Assembly (NCBI GenBank): GCA_016234485.1
Contig: JACRBL010000040.1
Location: 62,001 to 126,000, forward strand
Length of the DNA stretch: 64,000 bases
Direction: 5' to 3'
Origin: Chloroflexota bacterium
GTDB taxonomy: Bacteria > Chloroflexota > Anaerolineae > Anaerolineales > Villigracilaceae
Below the pieces are notes generated by a model. The model worked only from the letters and a program-made list of their open reading frames with translations. It ran no database searches and was not told where the DNA came from. Positions 40,417 to 47,813 of this stretch are shown here, piece after piece. A program made the position numbers and the translations under genes. Positions within the stretch are counted from its first letter, which is position 1; each line of letters begins with the position of its first letter.

Positions 40417-40422
40417 TATAAT
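40417..40422 (+). promoter_or_regulatory. -10 box of upp
   Basis: TATAAT about 20 bp before the ATG at 40443. A GGAGG ribosome binding site (40431-40435) lies between. Confidence 0.6.
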
Positions 40423-40442
40423 CGGGCGTGGAGGCTACACCC

Positions 40443-41069
40443 ATGTCCAACGTTTACGAATCCAAACACCCGCTCGTTGCCCACAAACTTTCTCGCCTGC
40501 GCGACAAAAACACCGACCCGAAAAAATTCCGCGAACTCGTCCGCGAGATCGCCGCGCTTTTAGCCTACGAAGCCACCGCGGACCTGGTGACGGTTCCCCG
40601 CGAACTGGAGACTCCGCTCGCCAAAGTGATCGGCGCGGAACTCAAAGAGAAGATCGGACTCGTCCCCGTGTTGCGCGCGGGATTGGGCATGGTCGAAGGA
40701 TTTTGGGAATTGATGCCCAGCGCCGAAGTCTGGCACATCGGTCTCTACCGCGACGAGAAAACCCTCCGCCCCGTGGAATACTACAACAAACTCCCGCTCG
40801 AGCCAACCGTCTCCGTCTGCCTCATCCTTGACCCGATGCTTGCCACGGGCGGATCCGCCACCGCCACCGCGGACGTGTTGAAGCGCTGGGGCGTGAAGAA
40901 GATCAAATACGTCGGTCTCATCGCCGCGCCCGAGGGAATCAAAACCATGCAGACCGCGCATCCCGATATTCCCATCTACGTTGCCGCGATTGACGATCAT
41001 CTCAATGAACGCGCATATATTGTGCCGGGGTTGGGAGACGCGGGAGATCGGCAGTTTGGGACGGGGTGA
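40443..41069 (+). CDS. upp: Uracil phosphoribosyltransferase
   Basis: Pyrimidine salvage enzyme of 208 residues: uracil plus PRPP gives UMP and pyrophosphate. The PRPP loop is [20 protein letters not shown]. The flexible-loop region [35 protein letters not shown] and the uracil-binding end [16 protein letters not shown] are as in other Upp proteins, and the length is normal. It has its own promoter and a good GGAGG site. The stop codon TGA is the first word of an ATTGG repeat that runs into the next gene's leader. Confidence 0.97.
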   Translation: MSNVYESKHPLVAHKLSRLRDKNTDPKKFRELVREIAALLAYEATADLVTVPRELETPLAKVIGAELKEKIGLVPVLRAGLGMVEGFWELMPSAEVWHIGLYRDEKTLRPVEYYNKLPLEPTVSVCLILDPMLATGGSATATADVLKRWGVKKIKYVGLIAAPEGIKTMQTAHPDIPIYVAAIDDHLNERAYIVPGLGDAGDRQFGTG

Positions 41070-41100
41070 TTGGAAATTGGTAAATTGGTAATTGGAGATT
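41068..41100. repeat. ATTGGTAATTGG repeat supplying a stop codon and a ribosome binding site
   Basis: TGATTGGAAATTGGTAAATT continues to GGTAATTGGAGATTG. Its first TGA ends upp and its GGAG lies 7 nt before the ATG at 41103. It is the inverted form of the strings at 18737 and 24112. Confidence 0.75.
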
Positions 41101-41102
41101 GA

Positions 41103-41435
41103 ATGGCATATAACTTGAAGTTGGCGGAGCGGATTCGCGCAGAGGTGAGCGGGACTCCCGTCATCGAAAAGAAGATGTTCGGCGGGGTGGGGTATATGCT
41201 TAAAGGCAACATGGCTTGCGGGATTCTCGGCGATGACATGATTGTGCGCGTGAATCTGGAAGATTACGAAAAGCTCCTCAAACGCGCGCACGTCAAGATA
41301 TTCACCATGAAAAACGGACCGCGTCCCATGAAAGGCTGGCTGATGGTGGAGCCCACGGGAACCAAAACCGCCAAGCAACTGGCCGATTGGGTGAAGATGG
41401 GCGTGGAATTTGCTGCGTCCCTGCCGCCGAAATGA
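41103..41435 (+). CDS. TfoX N-terminal domain protein
   Basis: Cytosolic protein of 110 residues covering only the TfoX_N fold: KKMFGGVGYMLKGNMACGIL is its hallmark, with LMVEPTGTKTAKQLADWVKMG near the end. In Proteobacteria TfoX/Sxy relates to competence; stand-alone N-domains in other phyla have no known role. Its leader and ribosome binding site come from a repeat, and it overlaps the next gene by four bases (ATGA), so they are coupled. Confidence 0.88.
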   Translation: MAYNLKLAERIRAEVSGTPVIEKKMFGGVGYMLKGNMACGILGDDMIVRVNLEDYEKLLKRAHVKIFTMKNGPRPMKGWLMVEPTGTKTAKQLADWVKMGVEFAASLPPK

Positions 41436-41980
41436 AGCTTATCCTCTTCTCCCTGGGTACGCTCATTCTCACGTACATCTCGCGCGCATCTTTGAAACAA
41501 CCGCGCTCGCATGGCTTTTATCGCTTCTTCGCGTGGGAATCGATTCTCGCGCTTTTTCTGGTCAACGTGAATTTCTGGTTTCGCGACCCGCTCGCGTGGA
41601 ATCAACTCATCGCGTGGACTCTGCTGGCCGTGTCGCTGATTCCGCTTGGGCTGGGACTCCACTCCCTGAAAACGCGCGGCCGCCCAAACGTCACGCGCGC
41701 AGCGGACGCGAGTCTGCTGGCGTTCGAGAAGACAACACAATTGGTCGTCACGGGCATCTATCGTTACATCCGTCATCCGCTTTATAGTTCCCTGCTCCTT
41801 TTGACGTGGGGAATTTTCTTTAAAGCGCCATCGCTCGTTGGCGGAGCGTTGGCAGTTGCCGCAACCATCTTTTTGGTCTACACCGCCAAGGCGGATGAAG
41901 AAGAATGCGTACGATATTTTGGGCAGGAATATCTGGAATACATAAAGAGGACGAGGCGATTCATTCCTCTCATCTACTGA
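41432..41980 (+). CDS. Isoprenylcysteine/phospholipid methyltransferase-family membrane protein
   Basis: 182 residues with about four to five hydrophobic helices. The C-terminal part has the ICMT/PEMT-type motif TGIYRYIRHPLYSSLLLLTWG followed by AKADEEECVRYFGQEYLEYIKRTRRFIP (SAM-binding RHP...E-E pattern). This family methylates carboxyls, lipids or other hydrophobic substrates; the substrate here is unknown. The start at 41432 is coupled to the TfoX-type gene. A second, longer member of the family is encoded at 50818. Confidence 0.85.
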   Translation: MKLILFSLGTLILTYISRASLKQPRSHGFYRFFAWESILALFLVNVNFWFRDPLAWNQLIAWTLLAVSLIPLGLGLHSLKTRGRPNVTRAADASLLAFEKTTQLVVTGIYRYIRHPLYSSLLLLTWGIFFKAPSLVGGALAVAATIFLVYTAKADEEECVRYFGQEYLEYIKRTRRFIPLIY

Positions 41981-42050
41981 ACAAAGCCAGCAAAGAATAC
42001 AAAGTAGATGTGATTTACGTCATAACAAGGTTGTGACATTCCTATGATAT

Positions 42051-42127
42051 TAGAAATGCTATACTAATTCCCGTGGAGGGTTAAAGAGATTCCCTTCCAA
42101 ACCATTTTCCACAATTTAGGAGGCAGA
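42051..42127 (+). promoter_or_regulatory. Extended -10 promoter and conserved leader of lipoprotein A
   Basis: TTAGAAATGCTATACT: TATACT at 42060-42065 with the TG extension. The leader GTGGAGGGTT...TCCCTTCCAA...TTTTCCAC...AGGAGGCAG closely matches the leader of the second paralogue (43033-43113), including the same -10, so the promoter was duplicated with the gene. Confidence 0.7.
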
Positions 42128-42886
42128 ATGAAAAACGCAAGACACGTCCGTTGGTTTAGTTTGATCGTCATCGCTACGCTGTTGATGGGATGTTCCATGG
42201 GGGCCGCCGCGCCAACGGCAACCCCTGTGCCTCCCACCAATACGCCCATCCCGCCCACCGCCACACCCGTCCCTCCCACCGCCACGCCCCTCCCAACCGA
42301 TACGCCCCTGCCCTCGCCCACTCCAGGCCCGATCGTCATTGATGACGATTTCAGCGCGGATAGCGGCAGGTTTAAGTGTGACAACTGCGTCGTCCAAGAC
42401 GGGGCATTGACTGTCGGCCCGTTCGCCGTGGTGGATTCTTATGAACCCTACCTTGCCATCTGTAGCGACTGCGGTACCGCATCGAACTTCAAAATGTCGG
42501 TGGACACCTGGTATGTGGAAGGGAACTCCAACTCCGGCTTCGGCCTTATTCTCAGCTCTGGCGGATCCTACTCCTTCTTCATGGCAGTTTCATCCTGGCA
42601 GTTATATAATGTCCTGGCCTACGATCCTTCAGTGGGCGGCGGCCGGGGATGGTACACCATCCTGGGCAACTGGAGTAAAGGCGGTTTGAAAGCAGGCCGA
42701 GGCGTCAACCACATTGATGTCGCCATGAAGACCACTGGCGGCAGGTCCAACTTAACCCTGACGATCAATAATGACTTCACCCGCACCGTTGATTTTGACG
42801 GGATCAGCGGAGAGGTAGGCGTCTACGTGGGTCGCTGGGAAATCGGCGCCGCGTTCGACAACTTCCACTACGAAGAAATTCGCTAG
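42128..42886 (+). CDS. Lipoprotein with LamG-like ectodomain, paralogue A
   Basis: 252 residues. The lipobox is LLMGCSM (Cys 19). A Thr/Pro linker (~24-58, PTATP units) leads to a beta-sandwich (~65-250) of laminin-G/DUF1080 type: DDDFSADSGRFKCDNCVVQDG, FKMSVDTWYVEGNSNSGFGL, NWSKGGLKAGRGVNHIDVAM and the end AAFDNFHYEEIR. Two Cys pairs (CDNC, CSDC) may form disulfides. The same domain occurs in the two following lipoproteins and outside the membrane in the Ser/Thr kinase at 44912. It is probably a sugar- or ligand-binding surface domain. Confidence 0.85.
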   Translation: MKNARHVRWFSLIVIATLLMGCSMGAAAPTATPVPPTNTPIPPTATPVPPTATPLPTDTPLPSPTPGPIVIDDDFSADSGRFKCDNCVVQDGALTVGPFAVVDSYEPYLAICSDCGTASNFKMSVDTWYVEGNSNSGFGLILSSGGSYSFFMAVSSWQLYNVLAYDPSVGGGRGWYTILGNWSKGGLKAGRGVNHIDVAMKTTGGRSNLTLTINNDFTRTVDFDGISGEVGVYVGRWEIGAAFDNFHYEEIR

Positions 42887-42905
42887 TTTTCTACCCGAGT
42901 GCTTT

Positions 42906-42938
42906 CAGGACGGCAGGATTGCCGTCCTGATTTTTTTA
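42906..42938 (+). terminator. Terminator of lipoprotein A
   Basis: Arms CAGGACGGCA / TGCCGTCCTG with a GGAT loop, then a T run. The same hairpin follows paralogue B. Confidence 0.9.
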
Positions 42939-43032
42939 CTACCCCGCTTTAATCCTTTTCAGCGTTATTCTAAACTCAATAGATCAAGGATATGACGCAT
43001 GTCATGTCAACATTATGACGTTTCTATGAAGT

Positions 43033-43113
43033 TAGAAATGCTATACTACTTTGCATGGAGGGTTGACGTGATCCCCTTCAACACCTTTTTTCCACCACAA
43101 TTCAGGAGGCAGA
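43033..43113 (+). promoter_or_regulatory. Extended -10 promoter and conserved leader of lipoprotein B
   Basis: TTAGAAATGCTATACT with TATACT at 43042-43047. The leader has the same blocks as in front of paralogue A, ending in CAGGAGGCAG before the ATG. Confidence 0.7.
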
Positions 43114-43869
43114 ATGAAAAATGCAAGACAGATCCGTTGGTTTAGTTTGATCGTCCTCGCCACGCTATTGATGGGATGCTCCATGGGGGCCGCCGCGCCA
43201 ACGGCCACCCCTGTGCCTCCCACCGATACGCCAATCCCACCCACAGCCACGCCCGTCCCCCCCACCGCCACGCCCCTCCCAACCGATACGCCCCTGCCCA
43301 CGCCCACCCCAGGCCCGATCGTCATTGACGACGATTTCAGCGCGGATAATGGCAGGTTTACGTGTGAAAGTTGTACCATTGAGGGCGGGCAATTGACCAT
43401 CGGCCCATTCCCACTGGTAGACTCCTGGCAACCGTTCACTGTCCTTTGCAATGATTGCGGCGATGTTCCCAATTACAAAATGTCGGTGGACACCTGGTAC
43501 AACTCCGGGAATAACAGTTTCGGGTGGGGACTTGTCGTCCGCCAGGATGAAAAAACCACCTACCTTATTGCCTCCTCGTCGTGGCTGGTGTATAACGTCT
43601 TCTCGTTCGACCTATCATCGGCATCGAGCGGCGGACTGGGGTACAAATCGCTCATCCGCGGCTGGGACAAGAAGAGTGGGCTGGTCGCCGGCAGAGGCGT
43701 GAACCATTTCGAGATCACCATGCAAGGCTCCACCATGACGATCATGATCAATGGGTTGAATCTCCGCACCTTTGATCTCCCAACCAACGATGGGCAGGTC
43801 GGCTTGTGGGTTGGCAACTGGGAAACGAGCGCCTTCTTCGATAACTTCCATTTCGAAGAAATTCGCTAA
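43114..43869 (+). CDS. Lipoprotein with LamG-like ectodomain, paralogue B
   Basis: 251 residues, the closest relative of paralogue A. The first ~65 residues are nearly identical (lipobox LLMGCSM, PTATPVPPTDTP linker). The sandwich has diverged: CESCTIEGGQLTIGPFPLVDSW, YKMSVDTWYNSGNNSFGWGLVV, RGWDKKSGLVAGRGVNHFEITM, FFDNFHFEEIR. This is recent tandem duplication with divergence focused on the ligand-facing domain. It has its own promoter and terminator, so it is transcribed alone. Confidence 0.85.
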   Translation: MKNARQIRWFSLIVLATLLMGCSMGAAAPTATPVPPTDTPIPPTATPVPPTATPLPTDTPLPTPTPGPIVIDDDFSADNGRFTCESCTIEGGQLTIGPFPLVDSWQPFTVLCNDCGDVPNYKMSVDTWYNSGNNSFGWGLVVRQDEKTTYLIASSSWLVYNVFSFDLSSASSGGLGYKSLIRGWDKKSGLVAGRGVNHFEITMQGSTMTIMINGLNLRTFDLPTNDGQVGLWVGNWETSAFFDNFHFEEIR

Positions 43870-43887
43870 TTCCGCTTTCACCCACTT

Positions 43888-43920
43888 CAGGACGGCAGGA
43901 TTGCCGTCCTGATTTTTTAA
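43888..43920 (+). terminator. Terminator of lipoprotein B
   Basis: Same CAGGACGGCA / TGCCGTCCTG hairpin as after paralogue A, followed by TTTTTT. Confidence 0.9.
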
Positions 43921-43952
43921 AACCGCCTCGCTTCAAATCCCCTTCTCGGCGC

Positions 43953-43958
43953 TATACT
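43953..43958 (+). promoter_or_regulatory. -10 box of lipoprotein C
   Basis: TATACT, like the two paralogues, about 52 bp before the ATG at 44010; a GGAGGCAG ribosome site precedes the ATG. The leader is less similar than those of A and B. Confidence 0.5.
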
Positions 43959-44009
43959 TCAATCAATGGGTGAGGGACACCCACCAAAAAATTTTCTTGC
44001 GGAGGCAGA

Positions 44010-44771
44010 ATGCAAACCAAATCGTCCGTTCGCTGGCTATGGCTGGCGGTCATCGTCATCCTGACGTTGAGTTGTTCAATTGATTTCGGCACGGCAACCG
44101 AAGCGCCCGCGCCAATCGAACCCATTGTCCAAACAGAGGAGCCCGCGCCCATTCCGCCCACGGCTCCGCCGCCCACCGCCACCCAACTCCCCACCGAAAC
44201 CCCATTGCCCACGCCCACCCCAGGGCCGATCGTCGTCAATGACGATTTCAGCGCCGACACCGGCAACTTCAAATGCGAAAGTTGTGTCATCGAATCAGGC
44301 GCGCTCACCATCGGCCCCTTCCCCATGGTCGACTCGTGGAAACCCTTCGTCGCCCTCTGCGAACCATGCGGAACCGCCAAAAACTTCAAACTGTCGGTGG
44401 AAACATGGTACGCCGACGGCAACTCGAACCGCGGCTTCGGCGTGGTGGTGCGCCAGGACAAGAAATTCATCTACATGGTCGCCATGTCATCGTGGCAGGT
44501 CTATAACGTCTTTGAATTCGACACCACTGCCGGCGGCGGAGCGGGATACCGATCCCTCATCGGTAACTGGTCCAAAGGCGGCCTCGGCGCGGGGCGGGCC
44601 GTCCACTTCATAGACATCACCATGCAAGACGGTTCCATGACCCTCACCATCAACAAAGACTTCACCCGCGTCTTTGAAATCCCATCAAGCGATGGACAGG
44701 TCGGCCTGTGGACGGGCAGTTGGGAAACCAGCGCATCGTTCGACAACTTCCATTTTGAAGAAATACGCTAG
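44010..44771 (+). CDS. Lipoprotein with LamG-like ectodomain, paralogue C
   Basis: 253 residues. The signal peptide ends in LTLSCSI (Cys 22). The Pro/Thr/Glu linker (~29-70) is followed by the sandwich (~72-253). This sandwich is far closer to the kinase ectodomain than to paralogues A and B: GALTIGPFPMVDSWKPFVALCE, NSNRGFGVVVRQDKKF, FEFDTTAGGGAGYRSLIGNWSKGG and GQVGLWTGSWETSASFDNFHFEEIR recur in the kinase with few changes. This suggests that the kinase gained its ectodomain from this gene, or the reverse. Confidence 0.85.
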   Translation: MQTKSSVRWLWLAVIVILTLSCSIDFGTATEAPAPIEPIVQTEEPAPIPPTAPPPTATQLPTETPLPTPTPGPIVVNDDFSADTGNFKCESCVIESGALTIGPFPMVDSWKPFVALCEPCGTAKNFKLSVETWYADGNSNRGFGVVVRQDKKFIYMVAMSSWQVYNVFEFDTTAGGGAGYRSLIGNWSKGGLGAGRAVHFIDITMQDGSMTLTINKDFTRVFEIPSSDGQVGLWTGSWETSASFDNFHFEEIR

Positions 44772-44792
44772 TACGGCCCCACATTCCTTTCC

Positions 44793-44820
44793 GGGCGGCA
44801 GTCCTCTGCCGCCCTTTTTT
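44793..44820 (+). terminator. Terminator of lipoprotein C
   Basis: Arms GGGCGGCAG and CTGCCGCCC, loop TCCT, followed by TTTTTT. Confidence 0.9.
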
Positions 44821-44841
44821 ATTCCTTATCAAGCCGGCGTC

Positions 44842-44870
44842 TTGTCGCAATACCGCGGTGCGTGTACAAT
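44842..44870 (+). promoter_or_regulatory. Promoter of the Ser/Thr kinase
   Basis: TTGTCG and TACAAT separated by 17 bases, about 40 bp before the ATG at 44912; an AAGGAG ribosome binding site lies between. Confidence 0.6.
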
Positions 44871-44911
44871 AATCCCATCGTCTTTTCCACTCCTGGCCGA
44901 AGGAGCAAGCC

Positions 44912-46714
44912 ATGTCAAATCTGATCGGAAAATCACTCGGACGCTACCATATTATTGAACAACTCGGTGAAGGTGGGATGGCTGTTGTCTACAAGGCATA
45001 CGATACGCGTCTTGAAACTGACGTTGCGGTAAAAGTCATACGCACCGAAGCCCTTGCCCCCGAGATATTGGAAAACGCCCTCGTGCGCTTCGAACGCGAA
45101 GCCAAAGCGCTCGCCAAACTGACACATGCCAACATCGTCAAAGTGCAGGATTACGGTCAGTATGAAGATAAGCCCTGGCTGGTGATGCCTTTCATGCCAG
45201 GCGGGACGTTGAAGGAAAAATTACACGGCGCGCCAATGCCTTACCAGGAATCTGCCGCCCTTTTAACCCCCATCGCGCGTGCACTGGACTACGCGCACCA
45301 ACAAGGCATGATTCATCGCGACGTAAAACCGTCCAATATTTTGATCACGCAGGCGGGCGATCCGATGCTTACCGATTTTGGCATTGCCAAGATCATTGGC
45401 CCAGAGGCCACCCACGAATTGACAGGCACAAACATCACAATTGGTACGCCGGAATATATGGCCCCTGAGCAAATTACCGGCAACAAAATAGACCACCGTA
45501 TAGACATTTACTCGCTCGGCATCGTCTTCTTTGAAATGGTGGCTGGGCGCAAACCCTACCAAGCCGATACGCCCCTGGCGGTGCTGATCAAGCATGTCAA
45601 CGAGCCGCTGCCACGCCCAAAGATCTTTGTCGCAAATTTGCCAGATATGGTGGAACGCGTCCTCTTGAAGGCCCTGGCAAAAGAGCCAGACGATCGCTAC
45701 CAGACCATGAGCGATTTCGCCGCCGCGCTGGAACGCCTCGCCAAAGGCGATTTCGCTTCAACCACGGAACAGTTGCCGAATCAGCCGCTACCGACAACGC
45801 CCCCGCCAGCGCAACCAGCGGTGACAGCGTCACAGGCAAAGATCCAACCCCTCGCGCCAACGCCGACAAATCAAACACACTCCCAACCCATGCCTCTCGT
45901 AAAACCCACGCCATGGTGGAAACGTCCACTCATCATTGGCATCGGCGGAACAGGCGTCGTCCTGGCGGGCATCTGCATTTTGGCAATCGCCATTCTTTAC
46001 CTGTCCAATGCAAACAAGGCAACGCCTCTACCAACGCCCGTTCCGCCCATCTTGGAATCCCCACAAGCCCCGCCCGCAACGCAAACAGAAACGCTTCAAA
46101 CGCCAGCCGCGCAAGTAAGTTCCACGCCTGCGCCAACCAATCCACCCGACGCGACCCCAACCGGCCAGACCATCTCCATCAATGAGAGTTTCAACGCAGA
46201 CAATGGCCTTTTCAAATGCGATAACTGCCAGGTGGCATCAGGCGCGCTCACCATCGGCCCCTTCCCCATGGTCGACTCATGGAAACCCTTTGTGGCCCTA
46301 TGCGAATCATGCGGAACCGTCAAAAATTACAAACTGTCGGTGGAAACATGGTACACCGCTGGCAACTCAAACCGCGGCTTTGGCGTTGTTGTGCGGCAGG
46401 ACAAGAAATTCACCTACATGGTAGCCGTATCATCGTGGCAGGTATACAACGTCTTTGAATTCGACAACACTGCGGGCGGCGGGGCGGGATACCGATCCCT
46501 CATTGGCAACTGGTCCAAAGGCGGGCTTGGCCCAGGGCGGGCAGTCCACTTTTTGAATATCGTCATGCAAGACGGCTCCATGACCCTCACCATCAATAAA
46601 AACTTCACCCGCATCTTCGAAATCCCATCCAACGAAGGGCAAGTCGGCCTCTGGACAGGCAGTTGGGAAACCAGCGCCTCGTTCGACAACTTCCACTTTG
46701 AAGAGATCAAATAA
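44912..46714 (+). CDS. Transmembrane Ser/Thr protein kinase with lipoprotein-type ectodomain
   Basis: 600 residues. The PknB-type kinase domain (~8-270) has the glycine loop LGEGGMAVVYKAYD, the Lys in DVAVKVI, HRDVKPSNIL, DFGIAK and TPEYMAPEQI. A Pro/Gln-rich juxtamembrane stretch precedes one helix (~340-362). A Pro/Thr linker then leads to an extracellular LamG-like domain (~420-600) that almost matches lipoprotein C. Bacterial kinases of this class usually carry PASTA or other domains outside; sharing an ectodomain with neighbouring lipoproteins is unusual. Ligand binding outside would be sensed by the kinase. The triple-FHA exporter at 35968 is a plausible phospho-Thr target. Confidence 0.95.
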   Translation: MSNLIGKSLGRYHIIEQLGEGGMAVVYKAYDTRLETDVAVKVIRTEALAPEILENALVRFEREAKALAKLTHANIVKVQDYGQYEDKPWLVMPFMPGGTLKEKLHGAPMPYQESAALLTPIARALDYAHQQGMIHRDVKPSNILITQAGDPMLTDFGIAKIIGPEATHELTGTNITIGTPEYMAPEQITGNKIDHRIDIYSLGIVFFEMVAGRKPYQADTPLAVLIKHVNEPLPRPKIFVANLPDMVERVLLKALAKEPDDRYQTMSDFAAALERLAKGDFASTTEQLPNQPLPTTPPPAQPAVTASQAKIQPLAPTPTNQTHSQPMPLVKPTPWWKRPLIIGIGGTGVVLAGICILAIAILYLSNANKATPLPTPVPPILESPQAPPATQTETLQTPAAQVSSTPAPTNPPDATPTGQTISINESFNADNGLFKCDNCQVASGALTIGPFPMVDSWKPFVALCESCGTVKNYKLSVETWYTAGNSNRGFGVVVRQDKKFTYMVAVSSWQVYNVFEFDNTAGGGAGYRSLIGNWSKGGLGPGRAVHFLNIVMQDGSMTLTINKNFTRIFEIPSNEGQVGLWTGSWETSASFDNFHFEEIK

Positions 46715-46728
46715 CCGCAAGCATGAAA

Positions 46729-46761
46729 GACAGGGCGACATCACCGCCCTGTCTTTTTTTT
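46729..46761 (+). terminator. Terminator of the kinase gene
   Basis: Arms GACAGGGCG and CGCCCTGTC, then eight T. The ribosome binding site of the next gene (AGGGAG) starts directly after it. Confidence 0.9.
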
Positions 46762-46772
46762 AGGGAGAAGAC

Positions 46773-47807
46773 GTGAAAGCCCAACTCCTCGAAAATCTCT
46801 CTGACTTGCTCACGCATCCGCCTCCCTTGCGCGGGGTCGCTGTCCCCAAGCCGATTCCTGGCCCGGGCGAAATCCTCCTGCGCGTCACCCGTTGCGGAGT
46901 CTGCCACACCGAGTTGGACGAAATCGAAGGCCGCACTCCCCCGCCGCGCTTGCCTGTCATTTTGGGGCATCAGGTGGTGGGAACAGTGGTTGGAGTCCAA
47001 AGTCTGGAGACTTTGGACTCCGCTCCTGCCATCGGTCAGCGCGTCGGCGTGGCGTGGATCGCGTCCGCGTGCGGCGCGTGCGAATTCTGCCGATCGGGAC
47101 AGGAAAATCTCTGCCCTCACTTCCGCGCCACCGGCCGCGACGTGGACGGCGGATACGCCGAGTACATGAAAATTCGCGCGGACTTTGTACACCCCATCCC
47201 CGATTCGTTATCGGATTCCGAAGCCGCGCCGTTGCTGTGCGCGGGCGCGATTGGATATCGCTCACTACGATTGAGCAATCTGCGCGATGGACAGGCGCTT
47301 GGATTAATGGGGTTTGGCGGCTCGAATCACCTTGTCCTAAAAATTACCAATTACCAATTTCCCAATTCCAAAATTTTCGTTTTCAGTCGAAACCCCGAAG
47401 AACGCGAATTTTCCCTCTCTCTCGGCGCAACCTGGGCAGGCGCGATGGACGCGATTCCCCCGTCGGCGCTGGACGCGATCATAGACACCACGCCCGTTTG
47501 GGGTCCGGATATGGAAGCGTTGAAAATTCTCAAGCCAGGCGGACGACTCGTCATCAACGCCATCCGCAAGCAGGATACGGATCGGCAGGTTTTGTCCACG
47601 CTCGATTACCCGTCACAATTGTGGATGGAGAAGGAGATCAAGTCCGTTGCGAACGTCACGCGGCAGGACGTGCGCGAGTTTTTAAATTTGGCGGGGGAGG
47701 CGGGCATCAAACCCGAGTTTCAGGAATACGAATTGAAGGATGCCAATCAGGCGCTGTTGGAGATGAAGCGGGGTAAAATTCGAGGCGCAAAAATCTTGAG
47801 GATATGA
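46773..47807 (+). CDS. Zinc-dependent alcohol dehydrogenase family protein
   Basis: Medium-chain dehydrogenase of 344 residues starting at GTG (AGGGAG 6 nt upstream). Catalytic zinc ligands lie in TRCGVCHTELDE and GHQVVG (Gln where many homologues have Glu). The structural zinc Cys cluster is CGACEFCRSGQENLC. The Rossmann region is atypical: after LGLMGFGGSNHLVLK comes ITNYQFPNSK, encoded by the ATTACCAATTACC repeat at 47339-47377. A second intrusion, GVQSLETLDSAP (~74-85), is encoded by a perfect palindrome at 46992-47021. Both lie in loops or edge segments, so the enzyme may still work. The amidase gene follows 6 bp later. Confidence 0.88.
   Translation: MKAQLLENLSDLLTHPPPLRGVAVPKPIPGPGEILLRVTRCGVCHTELDEIEGRTPPPRLPVILGHQVVGTVVGVQSLETLDSAPAIGQRVGVAWIASACGACEFCRSGQENLCPHFRATGRDVDGGYAEYMKIRADFVHPIPDSLSDSEAAPLLCAGAIGYRSLRLSNLRDGQALGLMGFGGSNHLVLKITNYQFPNSKIFVFSRNPEEREFSLSLGATWAGAMDAIPPSALDAIIDTTPVWGPDMEALKILKPGGRLVINAIRKQDTDRQVLSTLDYPSQLWMEKEIKSVANVTRQDVREFLNLAGEAGIKPEFQEYELKDANQALLEMKRGKIRGAKILRI
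46992..47021. repeat. In-frame perfect palindrome inside the alcohol dehydrogenase gene
   Basis: Arms GGAGTCCAAAGTCT and AGACTTTGGACTCC (14 bp, perfect) with a two-base centre. It encodes VQSLETLDS. The intergenic palindrome at 14940-14964 has almost the same arms. Confidence 0.92.
47339..47377. repeat. In-frame ATTACCAATTACC repeat inside the alcohol dehydrogenase gene
   Basis: AAATTACCAATTACCAATTT continues CCCAATTCCAAAATT. It encodes ITNYQFPNSKIF within the nucleotide-binding half. The same string lies between genes at 18737 and 24112. Confidence 0.8.
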
Positions 47808-47813
47808 GGAACC

